A stretch of DNA of 64,000 nucleotides, from assembly GCA_963702445.1 (NCBI GenBank), contig CAVPCZ010000010.1, positions 1 through 64,000 on the forward strand, written 5' to 3'. Positions 10,057 to 20,407 of the stretch are shown here, in pieces. Each line of letters opens with the position of its first letter. Within the stretch, counting starts at the first letter, position 1. The notes below the pieces were generated by a model that saw only the letters and a program-made list of their open reading frames with translations, had not been told where the DNA came from and did no database searches. Position numbers and translations under genes: made by a program. Source of the DNA: CAVPCZ01 sp963702445 (GTDB taxonomy: Bacteria; Bacteroidota; Ignavibacteria; UBA10030; UBA6906).

Positions 10057-11527
10057 TTACTTCTCCAGGAGACGTTTCAACACCTCCTCTGCATGCGCGT
10101 TTGCAGGATCAAGTGCCAGACTTTTCCTGTAGTTCTCAATGGCCTGTGTGGTATCGCCGCCCTCCAGGTGAGCCTCGCCAAGACTGTCATACGCGTTTGA
10201 GGACCCGGGGAAGGCCAGAACATTTAGCCTGAACACACCGATCGCCTGCGTCGCATTCCCTTCCCCAAGAAGTTCGTATCCCTTTCTATTCACCCGCCTC
10301 TCAAGGAGATTCACGCCCGAGTTTCGTTTTCCATATTCCTTAGCTCCAGCATCGATCCCTTCTTGTATCGTGATTTCGATGGTGCGATCCGTAAAGGACC
10401 GATTGAATTCGTTATCAGCGATTGGGACTACGGGTCTGTACAACGGATCGAAGAGTACCCGGGAGATTTCACGCCCCGTATCTTCAAACCCGTTGGATTT
10501 GCTGGCCAACACGATGATAGTTGTGCCCTCATCAACGTATCGGTAGAAATCGGCATGGAATATGCCATTCGCACCGTTGTGCCAGAGGAGTGTCGTGTTC
10601 CTCTCGGTTCTGTGAACGTCCCAGCCGTAGGCATAGTATGAACCAGTGCCTTCCGCGTCTCTTCAATCTCGGGTGATACATCTTAGTTTTCGCATGCTCC
10701 GATAGAACCTTGCCGGTCGAGAGCGCCTGATTCCATCTGAACAGGTCTTCAACTGTTGAGAGAATCCCGCCATTCCCCTTCAAGTGCCAATAGGGACCAT
10801 CTGCGTCCCACCGCTTTTCCGTAGGCCTCCCCCATATCCGGTCGTCGTTGTGGTACCCTATTGCAGTCAGCCCTTCGTCGAATTTGGGATGCCTGTATCC
10901 CGTTTGTTCCATCCCTGCAGGCCGCCAGAGGTTCTCATACAGGAAGGTCTCATAGGGCACTCCCGAGACCCTTTCTATTATCATTGCCAGCAGACTATAT
11001 CCGATGTTCGAATAGGAAAAAGCCGCGCCGCAAGTGAATATCAATGGACTCCTCATAACGGAGTCAATGAAGTCCGCTGCGGTGATGCTGTCGTAGTCGC
11101 CGCCGATGGTACTCTGGAGCCCGGAGGAGTGCCTCAGCAGGTGATGGATGGTGATTTCCGATTTGTCTCCCGGAACAGCCTTGAAGAACCTCGACAACTT
11201 GTCGTCGGTCGACAATCTGCCTTCCATTTCCAGCTTCAGAATGGCAGCTGCGGTGAACTGTTTCGTAACAGAGCCGATATCAAAAACCGTTTGAGAGGAG
11301 TTCCTCCTCCCATGAAGCACATCACTGTAACCGTATCCTTCCGAAATGACTTTGTTCCCATGGAACTCAACAAGCACTGCCCCGGAGAATCCGGCCCGTT
11401 CAAGTGTGTCCAAGTACGCCCGCACGGTTGTGATGGGTTGATCCGCCTCCAGGTCGGGGTCTATGTGTGCACAGACTCTTGTTCCGAGAAGTGAGACGAG
11501 CGTTGCCACCATGGCGAAGTTCTTCAT
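10057..11527 (-). CDS. Exported class C beta-lactamase-like serine hydrolase with C-terminal TPR, one frameshift
   Basis: This is a penicillin-binding-protein/beta-lactamase fold hydrolase, exported and probably periplasmic. The ATG at 11527 overlaps the stop of the upstream Fe-S protein gene by four bases. Residues 1-20 form a signal peptide. The SxxK motif is S86-V-T-K89 (DIGSVTKQFTA) and the YxN motif is Y172-S-N174. A frameshift near 10590 precedes the third motif (HNGANGIFHADFYRY). The last 110 residues form a TPR-like pair (GYELLGEGNATQAIGVFRLN, AIENYRKSLALDPANAHAEE). Length, about 490 residues, suits a class C domain plus the TPR tail. The substrate (peptide, ester or beta-lactam) cannot be told from sequence. 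Confidence 0.8.
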
Positions 11528-12659
11528 GTTCTGCGCGGATGAGAAGTGGTCGCGACACCGGTGGAAACCGGTGCCGGCATCCCCTGCAATGCAATACGCT
11601 GCGACCTCCATTCGCCGATGTTGGCCGGTGGCCGGGATATTTCGCCTGAGGGGCGGCGCTCCAGGTGGAGCGCATCGGTGGCACAGACCACAACACACAA
11701 ACCGCAGCCCATGCATTTGTTGTAGTCGACAACGACAATTCCATCGGGGGTTGAAAGGGCGTTGAACTGGCACCGCTCGACACAGAGCGCCGCAGCCCGA
11801 ACACGTATCTGTCTCTACCACCATGTGGAAGTCGGAGCGGGCAACGGCAGTCATTATGCCAAACTCGGCAATGCCGCGCAGTATTCCACAACAACATGTA
11901 CAGCAGTTGCAGATATAGTCGATGCCGTCACGGTAGTTGCCGGCAGTGTGAACCAGTCCTGCTTCTTCGGTCGCACGCAGGATTTGCAGCGCTTCCTCTT
12001 TCGTGATGACACGGTCGACTTTGCTCCGGTCAAAAGCGTGTTCCACGTGGCGCAAACACCAGGCAGGTCTCAACAGGACGATCGCAGCCTTTGCCCACGA
12101 GTCGCTGCTGTACGCGGCAAATGCATTCACGCACCCCCCACGACAAGGCACCTTCCAGCAATGCGTTAGCCCGTTCGTACGGATGGATTTCTATCTGAAA
12201 TGGAACCGCTTGCCCAACCGGGATCACACGGTGAAGAGCAGGAACATCCCGCAAGATGCCACCCCGTGTTTCGCTGAAATACTGTTCAAAGAGTGCCGCC
12301 ATCTCATCATCCATCCGCGGCAACTGGGTTTCATAGAAACCAACGACGAATGGTTTCAATGCGAAGGCAAATTCTCCTTCTCCTCTCTTAAGATCAATCA
12401 ACCCCTTTGCTGCCATTTTCTTGAGATCATTGCGGGCCTCTCTGGGATCTACACCTGCACGGCTGGCAATGCCGGCCACCGGTTCAGGCTCCAGGCTCAT
12501 CACACAGGCAAGCGCAGCCTCCTCCAGAGTGAACAGCTTTCTCAGCAACCGGAGTTCTACCCCGCTCTTCGTGGCAGGAAAACGATTCGGAAGAGCATCC
12601 AGGCGCTGAGCAAGAAGACGGTAGACACTTTCGCTCATTTGTTCGTCGCTTATTGGCAT
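11524..12659 (-). CDS. Iron-sulfur protein with N-terminal helix-turn-helix-like region, two frameshifts
   Basis: A cytoplasmic protein of about 378 residues. The N-terminus (LPATKSGVELRLLRKLFTLEEA-like helices, then AGIASRAGVDPREARNDLKKM) resembles a winged-helix segment. The middle has ECICR...CDRPVETCL and, after a frameshift near 12050, DYICNCCTCCCGILRGI. The C-terminus carries two 4Fe-4S ferredoxin motifs (DTCSGCG and, after a second frameshift near 11790, YNKCMGCGLCVVVCATDAL). This architecture is known among 4Fe-4S proteins of anaerobes and is usually linked to electron transfer, but I know of no defined reaction. Its stop overlaps the start of the serine hydrolase (ATGA), so the two are co-transcribed. 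The start may instead be the ATG seven codons downstream. Confidence 0.7.
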
Positions 12660-12814
12660 TTTCTTCTCGCAGTCCCTGTAAGAAGTTCAAAGAGTCTCAT
12701 GAGAAATGATACATGAAGGGACGCAGTTACCCCCGGTCTCAAAACCAATATACGAAGTTGATTCTCAACATGCGAAAAACTACATTGTGCCGTCAAAGCG
12801 GAGAGAGAAACCGT

Positions 12815-13962
12815 ATGGATCTTGTTGCCATCGTGACCCTTCTCGGAATTGTGCAGGGATTCTTCATGGGGGTCCTGCTCATCCTCAGCAAGGGCCCAAA
12901 CCGGAGGGCCAACAGGTTCCTGGGGACGCTTTTTCATCTGCTATTCACTCAGTATCCTGCATTTCTTTCTCGACCGCTCAGGCCTCTATGTGCATGTCCC
13001 GCACCTCATGCGAATCGGTCTCCCGGTCCTGTTTCTTTTCGGACCGCTGTTCTATTTCTATGTCAAGGTTCTCACCGACCGGACGGTCCGGCTGCGCTCA
13101 CGCGACTTCGTTCACGGCATTCCATTCCTGCGTCTTTGTCGCGTTGATGCTGCCATTCTATTTCTCCAGCGGGGAAGAGAAGATCATTGAAATCGGGCGG
13201 ATCAAGACGTTCGCGGCCGAACCGGTATTTCTTCTTGTCGCAACCATCCAGGTCATCCACGTCTTCGTCTACATGATTCCGGTCCGCATAATCCTGAAGC
13301 AGTACAATGAAAAGATCAGAAACACCAAGTCCTCCCTGGAGCGCATCAACCTCAGGTGGCTCCGGACGGGAACAACATTGTACCTGATCGTCTTCGGGTT
13401 CATGCAGCTCCTCACCACCCTCCAGGTTTTCGGTATCCCGACGGTGGATCTCTACCACACCTCCATCCCGCTTATCGTCACGGGCATCATTTACGGTCTC
13501 GGCTACATGGGCCTGCGGCAGCCCGAAATCTTCTCGCCGGCAGAAGAGATGGCAGCCGGAAAGAAATACGAGAAATCAGCACTCACGCATGAGGTGGCGC
13601 GCGAATATTCCTCAAAGGTGAAGGGGTACGTGGAAGCCGAAAAGCCCTATCTGGAAAGCGAACTCACCCTTCCCCTGCTGGCGGATCGAGTTGGCATACC
13701 CGCATATCAGCTCTCCCAGGTCATCAACGAATCACTGGGCGCGAACTTCTTCGATTTCATCAACGGTTACCGTGTGGAAGAGGCAAAGCGTCTCCTCCAG
13801 GATCCATCCAAATCCGCCTATACGATCCTCGCGATAGCAGAGGAGGCCGGGTTCAACTCGAAATCGGCATTCAATGCCGCATTCAAGCGGTTTGCCGGCC
13901 AAACCCCCTCGGAATTCCGCCAGAATCTCCCAAAAACTCCTGTGCTCACTCCCGCCGCCTGA
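12815..13962 (+). CDS. AraC-family regulator with multi-helix membrane N-terminus, two frameshifts
   Basis: The ATG at 12815 starts MDLVAIVTLLGIVQGFFMGV. About seven hydrophobic segments follow (including VLFLFGPLFYFYVKVLT, VFVALMLPFYF, VFLLVATIQVIHVFVYMIP, LYLIVFGFMQLLTTL, LIVTGIIYGLGYMGL). The last 100 residues are an AraC helix-turn-helix domain (LPLLADRVGIPAYQLSQVIN, FDFINGYRVEEAKRLL, ILAIAEEAGFNSKSAFNAAF). Such membrane-anchored AraC proteins are common in Bacteroidota and sense an envelope signal directly. Two one-base changes near 12930 and 13130 break the membrane part. It lies 118 bases before a TonB receptor gene on the same strand and could regulate it; that link is inferred from position only. 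Confidence 0.8.
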
Positions 13963-14079
13963 GTTCGTGCGTGCGGTCCTATCGGAACGGACCCATTCAG
14001 CCCGTCCTTCCCTATCATCCGGGACGACTTCCCCCTCCCAATGTGCTATTTTTCGCACACACAATCTCGGAGGAGCACG

Positions 14080-16356
14080 ATGTTACGCTTTGTATTCGCC
14101 GTTCTGTTGTTCGCCGCACCTATCGCCGCCGCGGAGACACCGGTGGGGAGTGTCAGAGGGACCGTGTTTGACAAAGAGACCAGGGCCGGGCTCCCGAGCG
14201 TTACGGTTGTCGTGATGGGTACTCAGTTCGGGGCAAGCACCGACGAAAAGGGCGGATTCAGCCTTTCCGGACTCACGGCCGGGACGTATTCCCTGCAATT
14301 CCGGCTCGTTGGGTACGATCCCCTCATCCGGACCGACATACTTGTGACACCCGGAAAAACAACGTCTCTCCAGGCTGAACTCCATGAGCGGGCAGTGATC
14401 GGGGAAGAAATGACGGCGACCGGCGGCTATTTCGGTTCCCAGCAGGCCGTCGAGGGCCTCTCGATCGGCTTCAACGCAGAGGAAATCCGGCGATCGCCCG
14501 GTTCGGCAAACGACGTCAGCAGGATCCTGATGGCGCTCCCGAGCACGGCCAAAGTCGCAGACAATTCGAACGACCTCGCCGTCCGTGGCGGCAGTCCGAT
14601 AGAGAATGGCTTCTACGTCGACGACGTCCCTGTTCCGAACATCAACCATTTTCCCACCCAGGGATCCACCGGCGGCCCGATCGGCATCCTCAACATCGAC
14701 TTCATCGATCAGGTTGATTTCCTCGTCAGCGGGTTCTCGGCAACCTACGGGGATCGCCTGTCCTCAGTCGTGGACATCGATTTCAAGAACGGAACTCCGG
14801 AGTCTCTCTACGGAAAGGCGTTTTTGAGTTTCGCGGGCTTCGGTGCGATGGCTGAAGGCCGGCTCCCCTCCGAATCCGGTTCCTGGATGCTCTCGGCGAG
14901 CAAAAGCTATCTTGACCTCATTGTCGGCGCGATCGGCACGGGCGTGGCTCCGAACTATGGAGATGTGCAGGGCAAGCTCACACTCACGCTCGGTGATCGC
15001 CACAGTCTTCGCTTGATCGGTATCGGAGGAAGGAGCAGAATCGATTTCGACAAGGAGACCTCACGGGAAGAGGGACAGCGCCAGTACGGCAAGAACGAGA
15101 ACTCGCAAGGGACGCTCGGCGCGCGGTGGAACGCTCTGGAGCAACGGCCACTATTCCACCACGACGCTCTCGTATTCGGGCGCATCGTACGACAAAAGTT
15201 CCTGAAGACCTCGACGGATCAACCATACCTCACAAGTTCGAACGCGGACCGGAATATCGTACTCCGCAGCGTCCACTTCATCCAACTCGCGAAATCCTTC
15301 CGGCTGGAAACCGGACTGGAGGGCAAGGCGGGGATCGGAGAATTCGACACATTCTTCGCATCCACACGAACCACCTCGGGGAGGTGGAACCCGACCGTGT
15401 CGTCGATCAGAGTATTTCTTCACTCATGGGGAGTGCCTTTGCCACCTGTATCGCCTCCATCGGGGACCGGTGGACGCTGAGTGCGGGCCTCCGCGCGGAC
15501 TATTTCGACGTGAACCGTTCAACGACGATCTCACCCAGGATGGCATTGTCGTTCGAGGCGTCGACTGATCTCACCCTTCACGTTCGCACGGGTCTCTTCA
15601 CGCAGCAGGTCCCGCTCATCGTGGTCGCGGGGAAGAAGGCGTTCGAGGACCTGCCGGTAATGCACGCATACCATGCGAGCATCGGGGCGGACTATATGCT
15701 GCGTCCGGACACCAAGCTTACCGTCGAAGCGTACGCCAAGGAGTACCGTAACCTGCCGCTGGATTCCGGCGATCCCACGCTGTCGGTTGTTGACGATGGA
15801 CTGTTCAATCGGCGGTTCACGGTCTACGACGACCTTTCCGGAACCGGCAGAGCCTACACCCGGGGGATCGAGTTCATCCTCCAGCGAAAGATGGCCGATG
15901 GAATCTACGGACTGGTCAGCGGCTCATACTCGCGGAGCAGATACAGCGACGTGTTCGGTGTGTGGCGCGACCGCGTGTACGACAACCGGTGGATCTTCAG
16001 CGTTATCGGGGGCTATAAGCCCGATCAGCAATGGGAGTACAGCATCCGGTGGACGTATGCCGGAGGAGGACCGTACACGCCGTTTGACCAGCAGGCTTCG
16101 ACAGCCGCGAATATCGGGATCATCAATCAGAATCGGGTCAACGCCGAGCGGTACCCTGACTATCATTCGCTGAACCTGCGGATTGACAGGAAGTTCTATT
16201 TCTCTAGCCATATGCTGGACATCTACCTCAGCGTCTGGAACGCCTACGGCCGCAAGAATGTGGCCGGTTACTTCTGGAATGCGACCGAAAACAGACAGGA
16301 TACGCAGTACCAGTGGAGCGCCCTTCCGGTGCTTCGGCGTGGAATACGAGTTCTGA
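14080..16356 (+). CDS. TonB-dependent outer-membrane receptor with CarboxypepD_reg domain, frameshifted
   Basis: A signal peptide (MLRFVFAVLLFAAPIAAAE) is followed by a CarboxypepD_reg-like domain (GSVRGTVFDKETRAGLPSVT, LTAGTYSLQFRLVGYDPLI), a plug domain (NDLAVRGGSPIENGFYVDDV) and a beta-barrel ending near LSVWNAYGRKNVAGYFWNAT. Frames must be changed near 15150 and 15400. Removing one extra base near 16330 restores an FGVEYEF end with TGA at 16354-16356; the terminal Phe is typical of outer-membrane barrels. Total length is about 758 residues. The substrate is unknown. It faces the convergent gene at 16431-17501, and an AraC regulator lies just upstream. Confidence 0.85.
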
Positions 16357-16430
16357 CACAGCAGCCGCAGTCACCTAATCCAGACCTGCGGCAGGAATGT
16401 TCTCCCCTCTGCCGCGGGCTTGAACAGCGA

Positions 16431-17501
16431 CTATTTACCCGTCCAGGCGACACCCGGTGCCCAGACCGTGGTCACACCGACGGAGAAACCATATTCCCGG
16501 CTGTACAGGGCCCAGATCCCCGGAGAGAAGCTGTCGAATTTCACCACCCCGGGGTAGATGTTCAACGTCACCGGGTTATCATATGCACCGCCGATGAAGA
16601 GAGAGGCAAGGAGGGAATTGTCCCGGTCAAAGAAAAACCCCACCTCCCACCTGAGCTCCGTGGTCAGAAGGAAGAAGTCCGGGTCCAGAAGCTTCAGGCT
16701 GACCGCACGCACGCCGGCTCCCACGGATATGGCCTCCCCGTCCTCAAACCGCTTCGACACGCCGAACAGTCCCCGGAGACCGAAATAGTGAAAGAGTGAG
16801 TAGGAATCCGAAAAGGGAAACTTCCACTTCAGTGCAAAGTACTGACCGTTGTTCTGCAGGGTTCCATTGTTGAGCGCGATCGAGGGCTGCAGCGACCAGT
16901 CCGTGAGGTGGAGTTCCTCGCTGAAAAACCGGCTGACCGGCTCCGAAGTGAAAAGCAGAACTCCTCCTATATCAAACAGGTAGATGTCCGCGATCGGATC
17001 GACGTTGTTCCCGCTGTAGCTTCCGTTCTCGACGACTTCGTTCAGCATGTGGTATACCGCCATGGTGCCGATCGACCAGACCATCGGGGAGGAGAAACCG
17101 TGATCCTCGTACCACTCGCGCATCATCACGGAAGTCATTCCGCCCCCTATCAGGTGCAGCTCGTAGTTCGGCCACCACTGTCCGGACTCCACGTTGAAAC
17201 TCAGCGGCAGAACTTCCCGGCGAATGAAATCCCCCCATCCGTATTCCGAAATCATCGAGAACGGGCTTGCGAGATTCCTGAAGACGTTCTTCGTTCCCGC
17301 CGCGTAGGGCAGCTGGAAAATCTCCCGGCTGCGGTTCTCCATCTGGATGATATCGTAGCTGCCGTTCAGGATCACCGAGATCGGGTTGTAGTTGGCCTGG
17401 CTCCCGTACGGGAGGTTGTGATAGTAGAGGCGGTCCTGAGATGAGGCGGGTGAGGGTATCGTCAGCAGGACACTGACGAGCAAAAGAAGTCTGTGGTTCA
17501 T
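16431..17501 (-). CDS. Exported, probably outer-membrane protein of unknown function (DUF3943-like)
   Basis: The ATG at 17501 gives a signal peptide (MNHRLLLLVSVLLTIPSPAS, then SQDR); the longer upstream frame is polar and unlikely. The 356-residue protein has a YDIIQMENRSREIFQLPY start, an aromatic middle (PLSFNVESGQWWPNYELHLI, GGGMTSVMMREWYEDHGFSS), a DPIADIYLFDIGGVLLF segment, and alternating strands to the end. The pattern resembles DUF3943-type barrel proteins, but this is a resemblance rather than a firm match. It is intact and convergent with the TonB receptor gene. Confidence 0.6.
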   Translation of the reverse strand: MNHRLLLLVSVLLTIPSPASSQDRLYYHNLPYGSQANYNPISVILNGSYDIIQMENRSREIFQLPYAAGTKNVFRNLASPFSMISEYGWGDFIRREVLPLSFNVESGQWWPNYELHLIGGGMTSVMMREWYEDHGFSSPMVWSIGTMAVYHMLNEVVENGSYSGNNVDPIADIYLFDIGGVLLFTSEPVSRFFSEELHLTDWSLQPSIALNNGTLQNNGQYFALKWKFPFSDSYSLFHYFGLRGLFGVSKRFEDGEAISVGAGVRAVSLKLLDPDFFLLTTELRWEVGFFFDRDNSLLASLFIGGAYDNPVTLNIYPGVVKFDSFSPGIWALYSREYGFSVGVTTVWAPGVAWTGK

Positions 17502-17663
17502 TTCACTGATGGTTTTGCATTCCTGGGATCGGGAGCATGAGTGCATCCCAATCAATCTCTCAGGAATGAATGTACGACTGCCGGCCTTCCCTTCCAAGGG
17601 AAATCCTATCCGGCACGGTCATGAGCATCTCCTCATCGAGCACCCGCCTGTTCAGCGCCTGCA

Positions 17664-17699
17664 TTGACTCTTTCTTCCCGAACACCTAATTTAAGGTGT
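17664..17699 (+). promoter_or_regulatory. Candidate promoter with overlapping palindrome upstream of the SGNH esterase
   Basis: TTGACT at 17664-17669 and TAATTT at 17687-17692 are separated by 17 bases, a good sigma70-type spacing. An inverted repeat ACACCT-AATTTA-AGGTGT spans 17682-17699 and covers the -10 element, as an operator would. It lies about 105 bases before the ATG at 17804. In this phylum the -10/-33 consensus can differ, so the promoter call is tentative. Confidence 0.35.
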
Positions 17700-17803
17700 G
17701 ACATTATGATGTCCGCAGCCGGGCCCTCCGGGACTGTGAACCCACGGCCTCAGAGCTGGACTGAATGCCCTCTACCATCCATATCCGGGGACGCACCCAC
17801 ATC

Positions 17804-18907
17804 ATGAACAGACTCATCGCTTTCCTTTTGCTCGCAGTCTCGATCGCAAGCTCACAGCCCTCCGTAATCCCAACTCCTCAGGCATCCCCGGACTCCATCA
17901 CATGGCATACGGTGTCAGACTGGGGTGTGGAAGGTCGCGGCTGGACTGACGTAAAACGATTCTACGACCGTCTCCCCGCAAAAGCCGAAGGCACGGTTCG
18001 GGACAAGGTGTGGGAGCTCTCGCGCCACAGTTCCGGTATGAGCTGCCGGTTCACCACCGACGCCCCCGAAATCCAGGTGCGCTATACGCTCCTCCTCTCC
18101 AACCTCGAAAGGCCGCATATGCCTGCCACCGGCGTTAGCGGCGTGGATCTCTACACCCTCCTGGAGGACGGCCGGTGGAGATGGATCGGCACCGCCCAGC
18201 CGACAAGCCGGCGCGTGTTCGCAACAATCATCCGGGGAATGCCTCCGGAACGGCGAACGTTCCAGCTCAACCTTCCCCTCTACAACGGCCTCGATTCGCT
18301 CGAAATCGGAGTCACGCGCGGCGCGGCCTTTGAACCGATCGCGCCACGCAAAGAGAAGCCGGTGGTTTTCTACGGCACATCCATCATGCACGGCGCCTGT
18401 GCATCGAGGCCGGGCATGGCAATCCCTGCGATCCTCGGGCGGCGATTGAATATCCCGGTGATCAACCTGGGCTTCAGCGGTAACGGCAGAATGGAGATGG
18501 AAGTGGGCAAACTGCTCGCGGAGCTGGATGCGGAAATCTATGTACTCGATTGCCTCCCCAATATCTCACCGGAGGAGACCGCACAGCGAACCGAACCGCT
18601 CGTCCGGTTCTTGCGGGAGGCAAAGCCCGCCACACCGGTTCTGCTGGTCGAAGACCGGGTGTTTCCGAATGCAGTGGTGCTGCCCGATCGGATGAAAGGA
18701 CACACCGGACGGCACAAGGCCCTCCGGGAAGCATATGACCGGCTGATCGCCTCCGGCGTACAGAACCTGTATTATCTCGAGGGGAACGAACTCCTTGGAT
18801 CGGACGGGGATGCAACCGTGGACGGTTCCCATCCCACGGACCTCGGGATGGTGCGCTACGCCGATGCGTATGAGAAAGCATTGAAATCGATCCTGAAAGG
18901 ACGGTGA
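17804..18907 (+). CDS. Exported SGNH/GDSL esterase with GxDLY N-terminal domain
   Basis: A 367-residue hydrolase with a signal peptide (MNRLIAFLLLAVSIASSQ). An N-terminal beta-sandwich carries the GxDLY motif (SGVDLYTLLEDGRWRW, residues 113-117). The catalytic domain has the block I serine in YGTSIMHGAC (S193), the block II glycine and Asn in LGFSGNGRMEMEV, and the Asp-His pair in DGSHPTDLG near residue 340. This arrangement belongs to the GxDLY plus Lipase_GDSL_3 families, which include carbohydrate esterases that remove acetyl or similar groups. The ATG at 17804 is preferred over 17765 because it begins the signal peptide directly. It is probably expressed alone; the next gene starts 99 bases on. 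Confidence 0.85.
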   Translation: MNRLIAFLLLAVSIASSQPSVIPTPQASPDSITWHTVSDWGVEGRGWTDVKRFYDRLPAKAEGTVRDKVWELSRHSSGMSCRFTTDAPEIQVRYTLLLSNLERPHMPATGVSGVDLYTLLEDGRWRWIGTAQPTSRRVFATIIRGMPPERRTFQLNLPLYNGLDSLEIGVTRGAAFEPIAPRKEKPVVFYGTSIMHGACASRPGMAIPAILGRRLNIPVINLGFSGNGRMEMEVGKLLAELDAEIYVLDCLPNISPEETAQRTEPLVRFLREAKPATPVLLVEDRVFPNAVVLPDRMKGHTGRHKALREAYDRLIASGVQNLYYLEGNELLGSDGDATVDGSHPTDLGMVRYADAYEKALKSILKGR

Positions 18908-19006
18908 CTCGATGGGTTCTGAGGGAACCAATTGTGCTCAACGGGGGTTAGAATCGTACAGATTACAGAAGTACGAGAGACGCGGCATTTCATAAAGGAG
19001 GGTGGT

Positions 19007-19957
19007 ATGGCAGAAAAGAAGATTATTGCTGTGGTCGGTGCGACAGGCGCACAGGGGGGCGGTCTGGTCCGTGCCATTCTTAACGATCCACAGGGCGGTT
19101 ACGCCGTCCGCGCAATTACGAGAGACGTCAACTCCGCGAAAGCAAAGGAACTGGCAGCGCTCGGAGCAGAGGTCGTGGCGGGTAATGTCGATGATGTGGA
19201 AAGCCTCAAGAAAGCATTCAAAGGCGCCTATGGGGTGTATTGCGTCACCTTTTTCTGGGATCACTTTTCACCCGATAAGGAGATCGCCAATGCGACCGCC
19301 ATGGCCAATGCAGCCAAGGCGGCGGGAATCCAGCACGCCATCTGGTCGACCTTCGAAGACACGCGGAAATGGATTCCTCTCAGCGATAACCGCATGCCGA
19401 CCCTTATGGGCAAATACAAGGTTGCGCATTTCGATGCAAAAAGCGAAGCCAACCACGTGTTTACCGACCTCGGGGTCCCGACGACGTTTCTCCTGACGTC
19501 GTTCTATTGGGAGAACCTGATCTACTTCGGCGCGGGTCCCAAGAAGGGGCCTGATGGCAGGCTCGCCCTCACCTATCCCATGGGCGACAAGAAGCTCCCC
19601 GGAATCGCTTCCGAAGACATCGGCAAGTGCGCCTATGGAATATTCAAGAAGGGTCGTGAGTTCATCGGAAAGACCGTCGGCGTTGCCGGTGAGCACCTGA
19701 CCGGCAAACAGATGGCAACCGCGCTCACCGGAGCGCTGGGACAGGAGGTGCGGTACAACGACGTCCCGGCGGATGTGTACCGGAGCTTTGGCTTTCCGGG
19801 TGCCGAGGATATGGGCAACATGTTCCAGTTCAAGCGCGACTTTGAACAGGTCTACACCGGGGCGCGCAGCGTTGAAGTTTCCCGGTCACTGAATCCTGCA
19901 CTGCAGACATTTGAAAGCTGGCTCACCAAAAACGCCAGCCGCATTCCACTTGAGTAG
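19007..19957 (+). CDS. NmrA-like NAD(P)-binding protein
   Basis: The ATG at 19007 follows a strong ribosome site (AAAGGAGGGTGGT). The 316-residue protein opens with a Rossmann nucleotide loop, IIAVVGATGAQGGGLV (glycines at residues 11-20), then RAITRDVNSAKAKELAALGA and VVAGNVDDVESLKKAFKGAY, as in NmrA-type atypical short-chain reductases that act as redox sensors or reductases. HAIWSTFEDTRKW and the NLIYFGAGPKKG segment fit the same family. It is cytoplasmic and ends in front of a strong hairpin at 19975-20004, so it is probably monocistronic. The ligand is unknown. Confidence 0.85.
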   Translation: MAEKKIIAVVGATGAQGGGLVRAILNDPQGGYAVRAITRDVNSAKAKELAALGAEVVAGNVDDVESLKKAFKGAYGVYCVTFFWDHFSPDKEIANATAMANAAKAAGIQHAIWSTFEDTRKWIPLSDNRMPTLMGKYKVAHFDAKSEANHVFTDLGVPTTFLLTSFYWENLIYFGAGPKKGPDGRLALTYPMGDKKLPGIASEDIGKCAYGIFKKGREFIGKTVGVAGEHLTGKQMATALTGALGQEVRYNDVPADVYRSFGFPGAEDMGNMFQFKRDFEQVYTGARSVEVSRSLNPALQTFESWLTKNASRIPLE

Positions 19958-19974
19958 CAGCGGGGTCTCTACGG

Positions 19975-20013
19975 GCGGGCATCCGGACATTCCTGGATGC
20001 CCGCTCTGGTTTT
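19975..20013 (+). terminator. Rho-independent terminator after the NmrA-like gene
   Basis: A 10-bp perfect stem GCGGGCATCC / GGATGCCCGC at 19975-19984 and 19995-20004 with a 10-base loop is followed by TCTGGTTTT. It lies 17 bases after the NmrA stop codon. The gene on the other side also ends here, so it may serve both strands. Confidence 0.75.
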
Positions 20014-20038
20014 CGGAGCGAACCAGAACCGGCGGCAA

Positions 20039-20407
20039 CTACTTATTCATGGCAAGAACCATCCCGCCAAAGTACGGGACCAGCCAGACCAGCCAGACGA
20101 ACAGGCTGTACCGGTGAAACCCGGTCCGGGTTTTCTCGCTCCCCTTGCGCACGGCGAAGGTGGCCCAGAGGGCATGCCCGAACATGAGCCAGAGAGCCAT
20201 CTGTCCGGTCAGGGTGTGCGGTGCCAGGAGGTCGAACGGCCCCCGGGCCATCTGATGCATCGCCCACGTTCCGGAGACATCGAAGAAGAAGCCGGTCCAG
20301 AAAGCGGCCACATGCCACGCCTTGAGATAGCGCGCAAGACGCTCCGCCCAGACACCCAGCGAGTAGAAAATGAGGGCAAGCGTAATCAGGGAAACCGGGA
20401 CGATCAT
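20039..20407 (-). CDS. HsmA-family small membrane protein
   Basis: A 122-residue inner-membrane protein with four hydrophobic segments: VSLITLALIFYSLGVWAE, HVAAFWTGFFFDVSGTW, MALWLMFGHALWATFAV and YSLFVWLVWLVPYFGGMVLA. The FDVSGTWAMHQ segment, a central H-A-x-W-A-T and a final F-V-W-x-x-W-L-x-P-Y match the TIGR03987/HsmA pattern. I know of no established biochemical role. Its ATG overlaps the stop of the upstream GH28 gene by four bases (20404-20407), so the two are translationally coupled, an odd pairing. Confidence 0.75.
   Translation of the reverse strand: MIVPVSLITLALIFYSLGVWAERLARYLKAWHVAAFWTGFFFDVSGTWAMHQMARGPFDLLAPHTLTGQMALWLMFGHALWATFAVRKGSEKTRTGFHRYSLFVWLVWLVPYFGGMVLAMNK

Noticed and set aside
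10532..12151. A single 539-residue protein combining Fe-S cysteines and the serine hydrolase
   Set aside because: It is a chance fusion of frames: the cysteine-rich part belongs to the Fe-S protein after a frameshift, and the hydrolase has its own ATG and signal peptide at 11527.
15126..15480. A separate gene start inside the TonB receptor
   Set aside because: The overlapping frames join into one receptor with a continuous barrel; the overlap is a frameshift, not a new gene.
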